Shown here one piece after another: positions 1 to 8,855 of a stretch of 64,000 nucleotides of DNA. The position numbers and the translations under genes were made by a program. Under the pieces are notes generated by a model. It was given only the letters and a program-made list of their open reading frames with translations. It did no database searches and was not told the origin of the DNA. Numbering within the stretch: the first letter of the stretch is position 1; each line of letters begins with the position of its first letter. The stretch is from Albibacterium sp963696875 (GTDB taxonomy: Bacteria > Bacteroidota > Bacteroidia > Sphingobacteriales > Sphingobacteriaceae): contig CAVOLQ010000007.1 in NCBI GenBank assembly GCA_963696875.1, forward strand, positions 372,001-436,000, in the 5' to 3' direction.

Positions 1-92
1 TTTTAGGTTTTGCTAACGGACTGTTGAAGGAGGGGAGAACATGTCTTAAAGAAGTCTTAAAGCCTCTCAAAGGATAACAATTTGTCGGTTTG

Positions 93-140
93 TAAATGAG
101 AATACCCTATAGTTTTATACTTATAGGGTATTCTCATTTA
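93..140 (-). terminator. Perfect 19-bp hairpin downstream of tRNA-Ser
   Basis: Two 19-nt arms (93-111 and 122-140) are perfect inverted repeats around a 10-nt loop. The hairpin begins 14 nt past the 3' end of the minus-strand tRNA-Ser, which suits transcript termination or 3' processing. There is no clear U-run on either side, so a classical intrinsic terminator is not certain. The first 92 bases of the window hold no gene I can support. Confidence 0.6.
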
Positions 141-153
141 TCGAATCTATATG

Positions 154-238
154 CGGAGAGAGTGGGATTCGAACCCACGGTACCTTGCGATACACACGCT
201 TTCCAAGCGTGCTCCTTCAGCCACTCGGACACCTCTCC
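154..238 (-). tRNA. tRNA-Ser (anticodon GGA)
   Basis: Read on the minus strand, the sequence folds as a class II tRNA. The acceptor stem starts GGAGAGG at 238 and closes with the complementary 3' strand ending at 155. The anticodon loop holds GGA between the arms CACGC and GCGTG, a long serine-type variable arm follows, and the T-loop is GGTTCGAATCC. CCA is not encoded. It would read UCC and UCU codons. Confidence 0.95.
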
Positions 239-328
239 AATCCTAAATCGGATGCGAAGTTACTATTTATTCGATCTTAAAAGAAATTATTTGTAAATAG
301 CGAGTAGCTTGGGTTAGTAATTTTATAC

Positions 329-625
329 CTACGTATATTGTTTTACTAAGGATATCAATTCATTGGCTTGACGTACACCGCTTTGCCTCCATTTAATCTG
401 ACCTTCTTTGAAAATCATTAAAGTAGGCACACCTTGAATACTATAAGCATTGGCTACAGAGGGATTTTTATCAATATCTATTTTTAGAACCGTGGCATCA
501 TCGCCTAACTGTGATTTAACCTCCTTTAAAATAGGTTGCATCATTTTACAGGGTCCACACCATTCTGCAAAAAAATCCACCAAGACAGGTTTTTTGCTGT
601 TTATTAATTCATTGAATTTACTCAT
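329..625 (-). CDS. trxA: Thioredoxin
   Basis: A 98-residue cytoplasmic thioredoxin, a little shorter than the usual 105-110. The redox motif W-C-G-P-C is at residues 22-26 after the FFAE strand, and the conserved cis-proline lies in GVPT near residue 67. It reduces protein disulfides and is normally re-reduced by thioredoxin reductase, which is not in this window. It is a single gene transcribed away from the beta-lactamase-like gene; the 75-bp gap between the two must hold both promoters. The call is secure at family level. Which thioredoxin paralogue of the genome this is cannot be told from here. Confidence 0.93.
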   Translation of the reverse strand: MSKFNELINSKKPVLVDFFAEWCGPCKMMQPILKEVKSQLGDDATVLKIDIDKNPSVANAYSIQGVPTLMIFKEGQIKWRQSGVRQANELISLVKQYT

Positions 626-700
626 AAGCCTAAAACAGAAGATTTCTAAAAATGTTTCTATTAATATTTGCTAAATTAGTTGAAATTTTATTAATAAAGA

Positions 701-1633
701 ATGAAATACTCTTACTTGTTTGTGTTAATGATCACGATATACAGTTTATTTTATACAGCGAATGCGCAAGAGCCAAAAGTCGATCGAAAGCTGGAAACTG
801 CCCTCAAAGCAATGACAGAAGATTATCATGGCACAATAGGAATTTACGTTTATCATTTAAAAACGAACCGTGAAGCTGCGCTTAATGCCAATACGATTTT
901 TCCGACTGCCAGCGTAGTAAAAGTCCCCATCTTAATTGGTCTTTTTGATAAAATAGAGAAAGGGGATTTGAAATATAATCAGCCCCTTGTCTATACACGA
1001 GATTTAGATTATGGAGGATCGGGCTTGATGACCAATTATCGAGATAGTGCAAAAACTGATCTTAGTATAGCTGCTGCCTTGATGATCAGCTACAGCGATA
1101 ATGCAACTTCGTTATGGAGCCAGAAAATGGCAGGGGGTGGAGTGGCTATCAATCATTTGATGGCAGAATATGGTTTAGAGCATACACGGGTTAATTCACG
1201 AACCCCTGGAAGAGAGAAAGACTGGGAGCTGTACGGTTGGGGACAAACCACTCCAAGGGAAATGGCCACACTTTTGGTAAAAATCCGAAGCGGCGAGGTG
1301 ATTAGTAAGGAAGCAAGCGACCGCATGTATAGGATGATGACCAATCAATTTTATGATGATAATGCACTTTCACAAATACCACCTTATATTCAGACTGCTT
1401 CAAAAACGGGTGCGGTTAATCAATCTCGCTCGGAATTGGTAATGGTAAATGCACCACATGGAGATTATGTATTTTATATTGGAACGAAAGACAATGAAGA
1501 CACTTCTTGGACATCAAGCAATGAAGCTTGGGAATTGACGCGCCGAATTTCGTCCTTCTTATGGAATTATTTTGAACCAAAATCGGATTGGAAACCTGTA
1601 GGAGGTCAGAAATTCAAAGATGTAACCTATTAA
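701..1633 (+). CDS. Class A beta-lactamase-like serine hydrolase, secreted
   Basis: A 310-residue protein with a signal peptide (about residues 1-22, ending TANA). The three penicillin-recognising motifs are in order: S-V-V-K at 71-74, S-D-N at 132-134 and K-T-G at 235-237. That is the arrangement of class A beta-lactamases. The omega-loop glutamate is less clear: E172 and E176 lie in the right region, but the usual E-x-x-L-N pattern is not seen. The enzyme could therefore be a poor beta-lactamase or a related peptidase or esterase. It would act in the periplasm on beta-lactams or peptidoglycan-like substrates. No AmpR-type regulator is adjacent. The ATG start is supported by the signal peptide directly behind it. 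Confidence 0.82.
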   Translation: MKYSYLFVLMITIYSLFYTANAQEPKVDRKLETALKAMTEDYHGTIGIYVYHLKTNREAALNANTIFPTASVVKVPILIGLFDKIEKGDLKYNQPLVYTRDLDYGGSGLMTNYRDSAKTDLSIAAALMISYSDNATSLWSQKMAGGGVAINHLMAEYGLEHTRVNSRTPGREKDWELYGWGQTTPREMATLLVKIRSGEVISKEASDRMYRMMTNQFYDDNALSQIPPYIQTASKTGAVNQSRSELVMVNAPHGDYVFYIGTKDNEDTSWTSSNEAWELTRRISSFLWNYFEPKSDWKPVGGQKFKDVTY

Positions 1634-1685
1634 AAACCCGTGATTTTGATTCTTTTAGAATTAGCGTTATTTTATCTTATTTACG

Positions 1686-1693
1686 TATATTTG
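1686..1693 (+). promoter_or_regulatory. Bacteroidota-type -7 element (TATATTTG)
   Basis: TATATTTG matches the TAnnTTTG -7 consensus of Bacteroidota and ends 19 bp before the ATG of the membrane protein at 1713. The -33 region about 20 bp upstream (TTAG) is a weak match to TTTG. Confidence 0.5.
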
Positions 1694-1712
1694 CAATTGA
1701 ATAAGCTAGAGA

Positions 1713-2501
1713 ATGATTTCCTTTTTGAAAGAGAGTACTTTTGTTGTTAATGATGTTCTAAGCGATGCTTGGGAAGTGTTAAAAAAAAAATATTTTGCGA
1801 TTTCTGGGCTCTGCCTTTTGATGTTTGTAACGTCAAACTCATCTGCAATATTGGGGTTTTACTTTAACGAATTTAACTCTATCCTTAATATATTTATTGC
1901 TCTTCTATTCGTAATTCTTTACTTTGGAATTCAGCTCACTTTATTTAAACATATCTTTCAGATTTTAGATAAGGAAGAAAATGCAATAAGGCTCAAGAAA
2001 AGTATACCGACGATTTCCGAAATGAGTTTTTTCTTTGCCGGCATGGTATTCATTTTATTCATAACTCTTTTTTCTTATTTATTCATCTCAATTTTACTTT
2101 TGCCTCTTATTTATCTAAAAATCCCAATTGAAACCTTGGTAAGCATAGGAGTTATTATTGCGATTGTGTTCATTTTTTTAATGATGATTCGGCTGGTCTT
2201 TTTCCCTTTTTTTATAATTGATAGGGGACAAAACACCTTTCGGTCCTTACGATTAAGTTTGGCGATAACTAGAGGAAATGTAATTAAGCTTTTAATGATT
2301 TTTGCATTTTTTGTGATGCTGAATTTATTATATCTCTACTTTAGCTATTTGAATCTGGCCATCATCTCTACAGGGTTGAGTCTAATCAATTCGTTTTTAG
2401 TTGTACCGCTGGCCAGTGTTACTATTGCGATTGCATATCGAAAAATGATGGGAGAATATCGTGGATCGGAGGACCCTCAGGTAATGAAAAATATTTTATA
2501 A
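1713..2501 (+). CDS. Multi-pass membrane protein of unknown function
   Basis: 262 residues with about six strongly hydrophobic segments (roughly 33-50, 58-78, 103-128, 138-160, 192-212 and 220-242) separated by short charged loops. The amphipathic start (VVNDVLSDAWEVLKKKYF) resembles the N-terminus of uncharacterised integral membrane proteins that sit beside housekeeping genes. There is no catalytic motif I recognise and no signal peptide other than the first membrane span. The GH3-like gene starts 5 bp after the stop, so the two are probably co-transcribed. The ATG is preceded by a good -7 element. Function unknown. Confidence 0.75.
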   Translation: MISFLKESTFVVNDVLSDAWEVLKKKYFAISGLCLLMFVTSNSSAILGFYFNEFNSILNIFIALLFVILYFGIQLTLFKHIFQILDKEENAIRLKKSIPTISEMSFFFAGMVFILFITLFSYLFISILLLPLIYLKIPIETLVSIGVIIAIVFIFLMMIRLVFFPFFIIDRGQNTFRSLRLSLAITRGNVIKLLMIFAFFVMLNLLYLYFSYLNLAIISTGLSLINSFLVVPLASVTIAIAYRKMMGEYRGSEDPQVMKNIL

Positions 2502-2506
2502 GTTGT

Positions 2507-4022
2507 ATGGGGATTAAAGCATCATTAGGAAAACTATATGCAGGTTTAGTTGCTAAGAAAATAGCAAATTGGCGACATAATGCGCCTGCAATACAAGAAA
2601 AAGTCTTTAAAGAACTGGTCTTGTTAGCAGGGGATACGACTTTCGGAAGGGATCACAATTTCAACAAGATTTCAACTTACGAAGATTTTAAAAAGAATGT
2701 TCCTATTAGTGATTATGAGGATATTCGACCTTATATCAATAAAATAATTGCAGGGGAGTCTGATGTTTTATGGCCTGGTAAGCCCACTTATTTAGCGAAA
2801 ACATCTGGAACTACTTCTGGATTAAAATACATCCCATTAACTAAAGCATCCTTGAAGGATCAAATTGAAGGGGCAAGAAATGCCTTGTTGAATTATATTC
2901 ATGAGACTGACAAAGTTGACTTTATAGACGGAAAAATGATCTTTTTACAGGGGAGTCCTGAGTTGTCCTCTGAAAATGGCATTTCTTTTGGAAGACTATC
3001 AGGAATTGTTGCGCATCTATATTCCTCTTTATCTGCAGAAAAATCGACTACCTTCTCATCGAACCAATTGTATTGAAGATTGGGAAACGAAAGTAGAAGA
3101 AATTGTAGATGAGACGATCGATCAAGACTTGCGATTGATTTCGGGAATCCCGCCTTGGGTACAAATGTATTTCGATCGACTTTCTGCAAAAGCGGGAGGG
3201 AAGAAGATCAAAGATATTTTTAAGAACTTCAGTTTATTTGTATATGGTGGGGTTAATTTCGAACCATATCGTGCAAAATTGCAAGAGAGTATCGGTAAAA
3301 AAGTGGATTCCATCGAAACCTATCCTGCGTCCGAAGGCTTCATTGCTTTTCAGGATTCCCAGAAAGAGAAGGGGTTACTATTGCTTCCAGATTCGGGGAT
3401 TTTTTATGAATTTATTCCAACTGATGAGTATTTTAATGAAAATCCTACCAGAAAATCTTTAAAAGACGTTGAGTTAGGAGTCAATTATGCGCTAATTCTT
3501 AATACCAATGCAGGTCTATGGGGCTATAGCATCGGGGATACGGTTAAGTTTGTTTCAAAGAATCCCTATTTATTGATGGTAACTGGAAGAATAAAGCACT
3601 TTATTTCTGCTTTTGGAGAGCATGTTATCGCAGAGGAAGTTGAAGAATCCTTACTTGGTGTAGCCAATGAAGAAGGGATTGAAATTGCTGAGTTTACGGT
3701 TGCTCCACAAGTACAAACGCAAGAGGGTGAATTGCCTTATCATGAGTGGTTTATTGAATTCGTAAAAGTTCCTGATGATATTCTTTCTTTTAGTAGAAAA
3801 GTTGATTTAGCTTTGCAGCAGAAAAATGCCTACTATTTTGATTTGATTGAAGGAAAAGTGCTTCAACCTTTGATTATTAGGCCGATGAAAAAGAATGCTT
3901 TTATAAACTATATGCGATCAACAGGTAAGTTAGGTGGGCAAAATAAATTGCCGCGCTTATCTAATGATCGAAATATGAGCCGAGCAATTAGAACCTTGTA
4001 TTCTGTGATAAAACCATCATGA
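2507..4022 (+). pseudogene. GH3 auxin-responsive promoter family protein (acyl-adenylase fold), frameshifted
   Basis: Read across one frame change, this is a full-length (about 505 aa) GH3-family protein, a superfamily of acyl-adenylate-forming enzymes that in plants join amino acids to hormone acids. Visible parts are the ATP-binding T-S-G-T-T-S-G segment, a conserved NCIEDWETK region, SGIPPWVQMYFDRL and the adenylate-site segment TYPASEGF. The frame breaks near 3017, where a one-base gain between GIVAH and PLYLQKNRLPS moves reading into the next frame; everything on both sides is well conserved. No obvious function is lost, so a sequence error is likely. The bacterial substrate is unknown. 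It lies 5 bp after a membrane protein and 76 bp before dxr. Confidence 0.85.
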
Positions 4023-4098
4023 GTATACTAAACGCACAAAAACAACATGAATAAACACTCATGATAGCTTCATTGCCTTTTAAAGACAATTTATTTTA

Positions 4099-5285
4099 AT
4101 GAAAAAGAAATTAGCAATTTTGGGCTCTACAGGAAGTGTCGGAACACAAGCCCTATCAGTTGTAAAGGAATTTCCTGATCTTTTTGAGATCATGGTGCTT
4201 ACAGCCGATTCAAATGCCGAAATTGTTAATTGAGCAGGCCAAAGAGCTTTTGCCCAAGCATGTGGTCATTTGCAATGAAAAATATTATCTTGACGTAAAA
4301 ACAGCACTTCAACCGTATGGAATAGAAGTTTCTACCGGAGAAGATGCCCTTTGCGAAGTGGTACAATTCCCGGAAATAAATATTGTACTGACCGCGTTGG
4401 TGGGGTTTGTTGGACTGAAGCCTACACTTAGTGCTATACAGGCAGGAAAAGACATCGCTTTGGCTAACAAAGAAACCTTGGTTGTGGCTGGAGAGATGAT
4501 GATGGGATTGGCAAGACAATATAACGTGCGCATTTTGCCTGTGGATTCTGAACATTCGGCAATATTTCAATGCTTGGCTGGAGAAGAAAGTAACCCTGTA
4601 GAAAGAGTTATACTTTAACAGCATCGGGTGGGCCTTTTAGAGGGGAAGACAGGTCTATTCTTGGAAACCGTTACACCCGCACTGGCGCTTAGTCATCCTA
4701 CGTATGATATGGGGAAAAAATATCTCCATAGATTCTGCTTCCTTATGAACAAGGGTCTTGAGGTAATTGAGGCTTATGGTTGTTTGGTTTAGACTAGCCA
4801 AATTGATGTGGTGGTTCATCCTCAATCTGTCATTCACTCTTTGGTTCAATTTGAAGATGGGTCAATAAAAGCACAAATGGGAATTCCAGATATGAAACTC
4901 CCAATACAGGTAGCTTTGGCTTTTCCTAAAAGGGTAAAAAACCGCTTTACACGCTTCGATTTCCCTGCAATATCCACAATTAACCTTTGAGAAGCCAGGA
5001 TCTGGAAGTCTTTGTAAACTTATCGTTAGCCTACAAAGCAATCGAGGAGGGTGGGGTGTTTCCAACTGTTCTTAATGCTGCCAATGAAGTAGTTGTGGCA
5101 GCGTTTTTTGAATGAAGAAATTAGCTTTTTTAGCAATGAGTGATATCATAGGAAATACGCTGGCTAAGATTAGCAATATTAAGAATCCAGAACTGGAAGA
5201 TCTATTTGAAATTGATCGAATAAGTAGGATGATAGCGAAGGAAATGGTTTTAAATAAAAATATTTTATTTCATAATAAACATTAA
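4099..5285 (+). pseudogene. dxr: 1-deoxy-D-xylulose-5-phosphate reductoisomerase, broken by about 11 small indels
   Basis: Joining the frames gives a Dxr of normal length (about 390-395 aa). It has the N-terminal NADPH-binding LGSTGSVGTQAL, then VDSEHSAIFQCL, LETVTPA, the IDSASLMNKGLEV region around the metal and substrate site, VVHPQSVIHS, and a C-terminal ending in LFEIDRI. The enzyme makes MEP, the committed step of non-mevalonate isoprenoid synthesis. Breaks lie near 4220, 4616, 4663, 4721, 4742, 4777, 4795, 4969, 4998, 5106 and 5128; most are one base gained or lost, several in homopolymers. Conserved residues survive between every break, which does not fit real decay of an essential gene. 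The start is the ATG directly before KKKLAILGSTG. Confidence 0.9.
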
Positions 5286-5294
5286 TTAATCTGC

Positions 5295-6627
5295 ATGGAT
5301 GGTTTGATTATGGCTGGCCAGTTAATACTAGGCTTGTCAATTTTAGTAATACTTCACGAACTTGGACATTTTTTGGCAGCCCGAGCATTTGGGATTAAAG
5401 TAGAAAAGTTTTATTTATTTTTTGATGCTTGGGGCGTTAAACTGTTTAAATTTAATTATAAAGGCTGTGAATATGGAATTGGCTGGCTTCCTTTAGGGGG
5501 CTATGTTAAAATTGCTGGCATGATCGATGAGTCGATGGATACGGCCCAAATGGAGGGGCCTCCACAACCTTGGGAATTTCGTTCTAAACCAAGGTGGCAA
5601 CGCTTAATTGTGATGCTCGGGGGAGTATTCGTTAATATCGTTTTAGGGATATTTATATTCTGGATGCTTACTTTCAAGTATGGCGAAACCTATATTCAGA
5701 ATGATAAGATTACGCAAGGTATAAATCCAGGACCTGTCGCCACAGAAGTCGGCTTCCTACCTGGAGATCGTATTACAGAAATCAATGGCGAAAAGGTAGT
5801 GCGCTTTGAAGAGCTTATGGGCTCAAAGGTATTGATGGGAGGTGCGGATTTAACGGTTGAAAGAAATGGACAAATCACTCACATCACTATCCCGTCTGAT
5901 ATTTTAAATAAGGTTGCGGATAATGCACGGAATACCGTTTGTTTCACCAAGAGTTAAAGTCGTAGGGATTGATTCTGTTGAAGCAGGACGCACAGCTGAT
6001 ATCGCTGGATTGAAGGCAAAGGATAGTATTATTAATATTGCGGGTCAATCCATTACTTATAGCGATCAATTAACTGCTGTATTGAATGAAAATATAGGAG
6101 ACTCGGTGAATATCGAGATTAGCAGATTGGGTGAAACACTTACCCTTCCTGTCGTGGTGCCTGAAGATGGAAAGCTTGGGATAGTTATTGGTCTCAATCC
6201 TGATTTTCCTTATGAGAAAATGAATTATGGTTTTTGGGGTTCTTTGCCTGTAGGTGCATCCAAAGCATGGGGTTCTTTAATCGATAACGCCAAAGGATTA
6301 GGAAAAATATTCACAGGAGATGTCAACCCAAGTAAAGCATTGGCAGGACCTGTTGGCATCGCACAGATGTTTGGCGCGGAAGTCAACTGGATCAAATTCT
6401 GGAGCTTGGTAGGTTTGCTTTCCATGGCTTTAGCCTTAATGAACTTATTACCCATCCCTGGCTTAGATGGTGGACATACCTTGTTTTTATTGGTCGAAAT
6501 GGTCATAGGACGGCCTCTAAACGAAAAGTTCATGGAAAATGCACAGATGGTTGGCTTCTTTATTTTAGTGGCTTTAATGATCTTTGTTTTTGGAAATGAC
6601 ATTATGAAGATTGTTATGAAGCCTTAA
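5295..6627 (+). pseudogene. rseP: Site-2 protease RseP (membrane zinc metalloprotease), one frameshift
   Basis: About 444 residues when joined. The first membrane helix carries the zinc motif H-E-L-G-H at residues 21-25. PDZ-like segments follow (PGDRITEINGEKV and GLKAKDSIINIAGQSI), then a C-terminal membrane part with the second zinc-site motif LDGG in PIPGLDGGHTLF. RseP-type proteases cut anti-sigma factors within the inner membrane and clear leftover signal peptides. The frame breaks near 5921 (a one-base gain before HGIPFVSPRVKV). Both halves are conserved and nothing else is missing, so a sequence error is the simplest reading. It begins 9 bp after dxr, the usual order in related genomes. 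Confidence 0.88.
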
Positions 6628-6655
6628 CGTAACCCTTAATTAAAATAATATATAA

Positions 6656-6680
6656 AACTGCAAAAATAAATTTTGCAGTT
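6656..6680 (+). terminator. Hairpin after rseP overlapping the tRNA-Leu promoter
   Basis: AACTGCAAAA (6656-6665) and TTTTGCAGTT (6671-6680) pair perfectly around a 5-nt loop, 29 bp after the rseP stop. No U-run follows. The right arm contains the TTTG -33 box of the tRNA-Leu promoter. Confidence 0.45.
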
Positions 6681-6702
6681 CTCATAGAAATATATACATT
6701 TG
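6672..6702 (+). promoter_or_regulatory. Promoter of tRNA-Leu (TTTG-N19-TACATTTG)
   Basis: TTTG at 6672-6675 and TACATTTG at 6695-6702, separated by 19 bp, match the Bacteroidota housekeeping sigma consensus very well. Transcription would begin about 6708, some 12 nt before the mature tRNA. Confidence 0.75.
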
Positions 6703-6719
6703 CATCCCGCAAGGGAAAT

Positions 6720-6799
6720 GCCCAGGTGGCGGAATTGGTAGACGCGTTGGTCTCAAACACCAATGGGAAACCGTGCCGGTTCGATCCCGGCCCTGGGTA
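6720..6799 (+). tRNA. tRNA-Leu (anticodon CAA)
   Basis: The cloverleaf reads GCCCAGG for the 5' acceptor strand, a D-arm with GGTAGACGC, and an anticodon loop CTCAAAC (anticodon CAA) between TTGGT and ACCAA. The T-arm GCCGG-TTCGATC-CCGGC is followed by a closing acceptor strand with a G-U first pair. CCA is not encoded. It reads UUG codons. Confidence 0.93.
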
Positions 6800-6813
6800 C
6801 TATTAGAATGAGT

Positions 6814-6850
6814 AAAGCCCTATAAAAATAATTTATAGGGCTTTTTTTTT
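6814..6850 (+). terminator. Intrinsic terminator of tRNA-Leu
   Basis: A 13-bp perfect stem (6814-6826 with 6832-6844) and a 5-nt loop run into nine T residues. This is the strongest rho-independent terminator in the window and lies 15 bp past the tRNA. Confidence 0.92.
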
Positions 6851-6923
6851 GTTTCCTATTTTGTAGAATATTAAATCCTTGTCTGGTATTTGATACCAGC
6901 TCAGATTTAGAATTCAGAGATCA

Positions 6924-7415
6924 TTAATTCCTCATGTTGATGAATTGTAAAGGTTGATCGAAATCTTCCCCACGGCATAATGAGATGGCTTTCTGAAGGT
7001 CGTCAATGTTCTTACTCTGCACTCTAATTTGATCTTCCATTATTGAAGCTTGTGCTTTTATTTTACTCTCTTTTATTTTCGAGACTATTTTTTTGGCGGT
7101 TTCCTTATCTATTCCCTCCTTTATGCTCACTTCTTTTCGGATCATATTTCCTGAAGCATACGTTTCTTTTCCAAAATCGAGACTCTTTGCATCTAGACCC
7201 TGTTTAATCATTCGGGAAATAATAGAATCAGTAATGGCTTTTAATTTCATGTCATCTTCCGTGACAATCGTAATGATATTGGTTTTTTTATCGTGTTCGA
7301 TAGTACTTTTTGAAGCATGAAAATCATAACGATTCAAAATTTCTTTTTTTGCGTTATTAATAGCATTGTCGAGGGTCTGAGCATCTATTTTGCTCACGAT
7401 ATCAAATGAAGGCAT
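6924..7415 (-). CDS. YajQ family nucleotide-binding protein
   Basis: 163 residues, the usual length for this family, with the typical N-terminus MPSFDIVSKID, the NRYDF segment and a lysine-rich middle (ETAKKIVSKIKESK). Members are small cytoplasmic proteins with two RNP-like domains. They bind nucleotides and, in some species, cyclic di-GMP as a regulator; no specific role can be read from the sequence here. It is a single gene between tRNA-Leu and a symporter in the same orientation, with a 144-bp gap upstream that should hold its own promoter. The ATG start is unambiguous. Confidence 0.92.
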   Translation of the reverse strand: MPSFDIVSKIDAQTLDNAINNAKKEILNRYDFHASKSTIEHDKKTNIITIVTEDDMKLKAITDSIISRMIKQGLDAKSLDFGKETYASGNMIRKEVSIKEGIDKETAKKIVSKIKESKIKAQASIMEDQIRVQSKNIDDLQKAISLCRGEDFDQPLQFINMRN

Positions 7416-7559
7416 AAATAAATATTTTTAAATTATATACTACAGTAATATACTGTTTTTGTTCAATATTCAAGACTCTTAATTTTTAAAAGAAACGGAT
7501 ATCAATTAAAATAAGACAATCGGTCGATTAAGATCATTAAAATAGGGATGAAGACAACA

Positions 7560-8762
7560 TCATATTTTTGGGGCCATCTCGATACCTTCTGAATGTTCAG
7601 TCTCTTTTTTATAAATTTTATCAATAATTAATGCTATTGCTCCATCACCAGTTACATTACAGGCTGTTCCAAAACTATCCATTGCGATGTATAGAGCGAT
7701 CATAAGTCCTAAAGCCTCTTCATTGAACCCGAGCATTGATGAAAGGACCCCCAATGCCGCCATGATGGCTCCTCCCGGCACGCCAGGGGCAGCTACCATC
7801 GTAATTGCCAGCATAAATATAAATCCAACGAATAATTCGGGTATAATAGGCATTCCGTTTAATAGCATAATGGCCATGGCGCAGGCTGTTATTTTTAGCA
7901 TGCTTCCCGATAGGTGGATGGTTGCACACAGTGGAATCACAAAGTCTGCAATATCTTCATCCACTCCCATTTTTATGGTTTGTTTTAACGTCACGGGAAT
8001 AGTAGCTGCAGATGACTGTGTACCTAAAGCAGTGGTGTATGCAGTTAGCATGAATTTTAAAGACTTAAAAGGATTTTTCTTAGCGATAAAGCCAGCCAAA
8101 GTAAATTGGAGCAGTAATAGGATGACGGTAAGAGCAAAAATAAAGATGATTATTTTTAGGAATACAGCAATTATACTACCGACTTGTCCGGTAATGGTGA
8201 TGTTTAAAAAAATCCCGAAAATATAAATTGGTAGTATGGGGATGATGACAGCATTGATCACGTCATTAATTATTTCCCTGAATTCCTCAAGTCCTTGTTT
8301 TAATGCTTGTCCTTTTATAAAGGCTACGCCTAAACCTAAGATAAAAGCTAATACTAGTGCACTCATTACCTCAATAACCGGGGGCATATCTAAAGAGAAA
8401 TAAGGTTCGAGAACCTTTCCCACATCGGCTACACTAGGTATTTTGTCTGAGCTGCTTATAATTTTTGGTAAGATGAATAAACTTGATAAATAGGTGAAAA
8501 AACCAGTAAATATGGTAAATCCATAGGCCAGAATAGAGGTCAATACAAGGAGTTTTCCAGCATTTTTTCCTAAGTCCGCGATTCCCGGAGCGATAAGACC
8601 TAAAATGATCAAAGGCACTATAAAATTTAAAAAGTTGCTAAATAAGCCGTTGAAAGTGATAAAAATTCTTGAAATAGAATCTGGAAATATAAAACCCGCA
8701 CCAATCCCTAAAATAATGGCTACAATTACTCTAGTAAGTAATCCAATCTTAACTGTATTCAT
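7560..8762 (-). CDS. Dicarboxylate/amino acid:cation symporter (DAACS family)
   Basis: A 400-residue inner-membrane secondary transporter with eight or so hydrophobic spans. It shows the signature features of the glutamate/dicarboxylate carrier family: the serine-rich hairpin tip GTQSSAATIPVT, the LSGSMLKITACAMAIM helix, the second hairpin PGVPGGAIMAALG, and a C-terminal helix with MDSFGTACNVTGDG that carries substrate and cation ligands. These proteins take up glutamate, aspartate, serine or C4-dicarboxylates with sodium or protons; the exact substrate cannot be read. It is a single transcription unit on the minus strand with no linked sensor. Confidence 0.9.
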   Translation of the reverse strand: MNTVKIGLLTRVIVAIILGIGAGFIFPDSISRIFITFNGLFSNFLNFIVPLIILGLIAPGIADLGKNAGKLLVLTSILAYGFTIFTGFFTYLSSLFILPKIISSSDKIPSVADVGKVLEPYFSLDMPPVIEVMSALVLAFILGLGVAFIKGQALKQGLEEFREIINDVINAVIIPILPIYIFGIFLNITITGQVGSIIAVFLKIIIFIFALTVILLLLQFTLAGFIAKKNPFKSLKFMLTAYTTALGTQSSAATIPVTLKQTIKMGVDEDIADFVIPLCATIHLSGSMLKITACAMAIMLLNGMPIIPELFVGFIFMLAITMVAAPGVPGGAIMAALGVLSSMLGFNEEALGLMIALYIAMDSFGTACNVTGDGAIALIIDKIYKKETEHSEGIEMAPKI

Positions 8763-8855
8763 AAAAATATATGCTTTTTATTTTTGAGTTGCTAAGGTAT
8801 AGAAAAATACTTTATTAGGTGGTAGGTATTGGGTATTAGGCCCAATCCCTTAATA

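Noticed and set aside
4099..5957. Programmed frameshifts or split genes in dxr and rseP
   Set aside because: The breaks have no consistent slippery site, occur many times in one gene and go in both directions; error is simpler.
7687..8226. Long plus-strand frame inside the symporter gene
   Set aside because: It is antisense to a well conserved transporter and has no recognisable domain or upstream signal.
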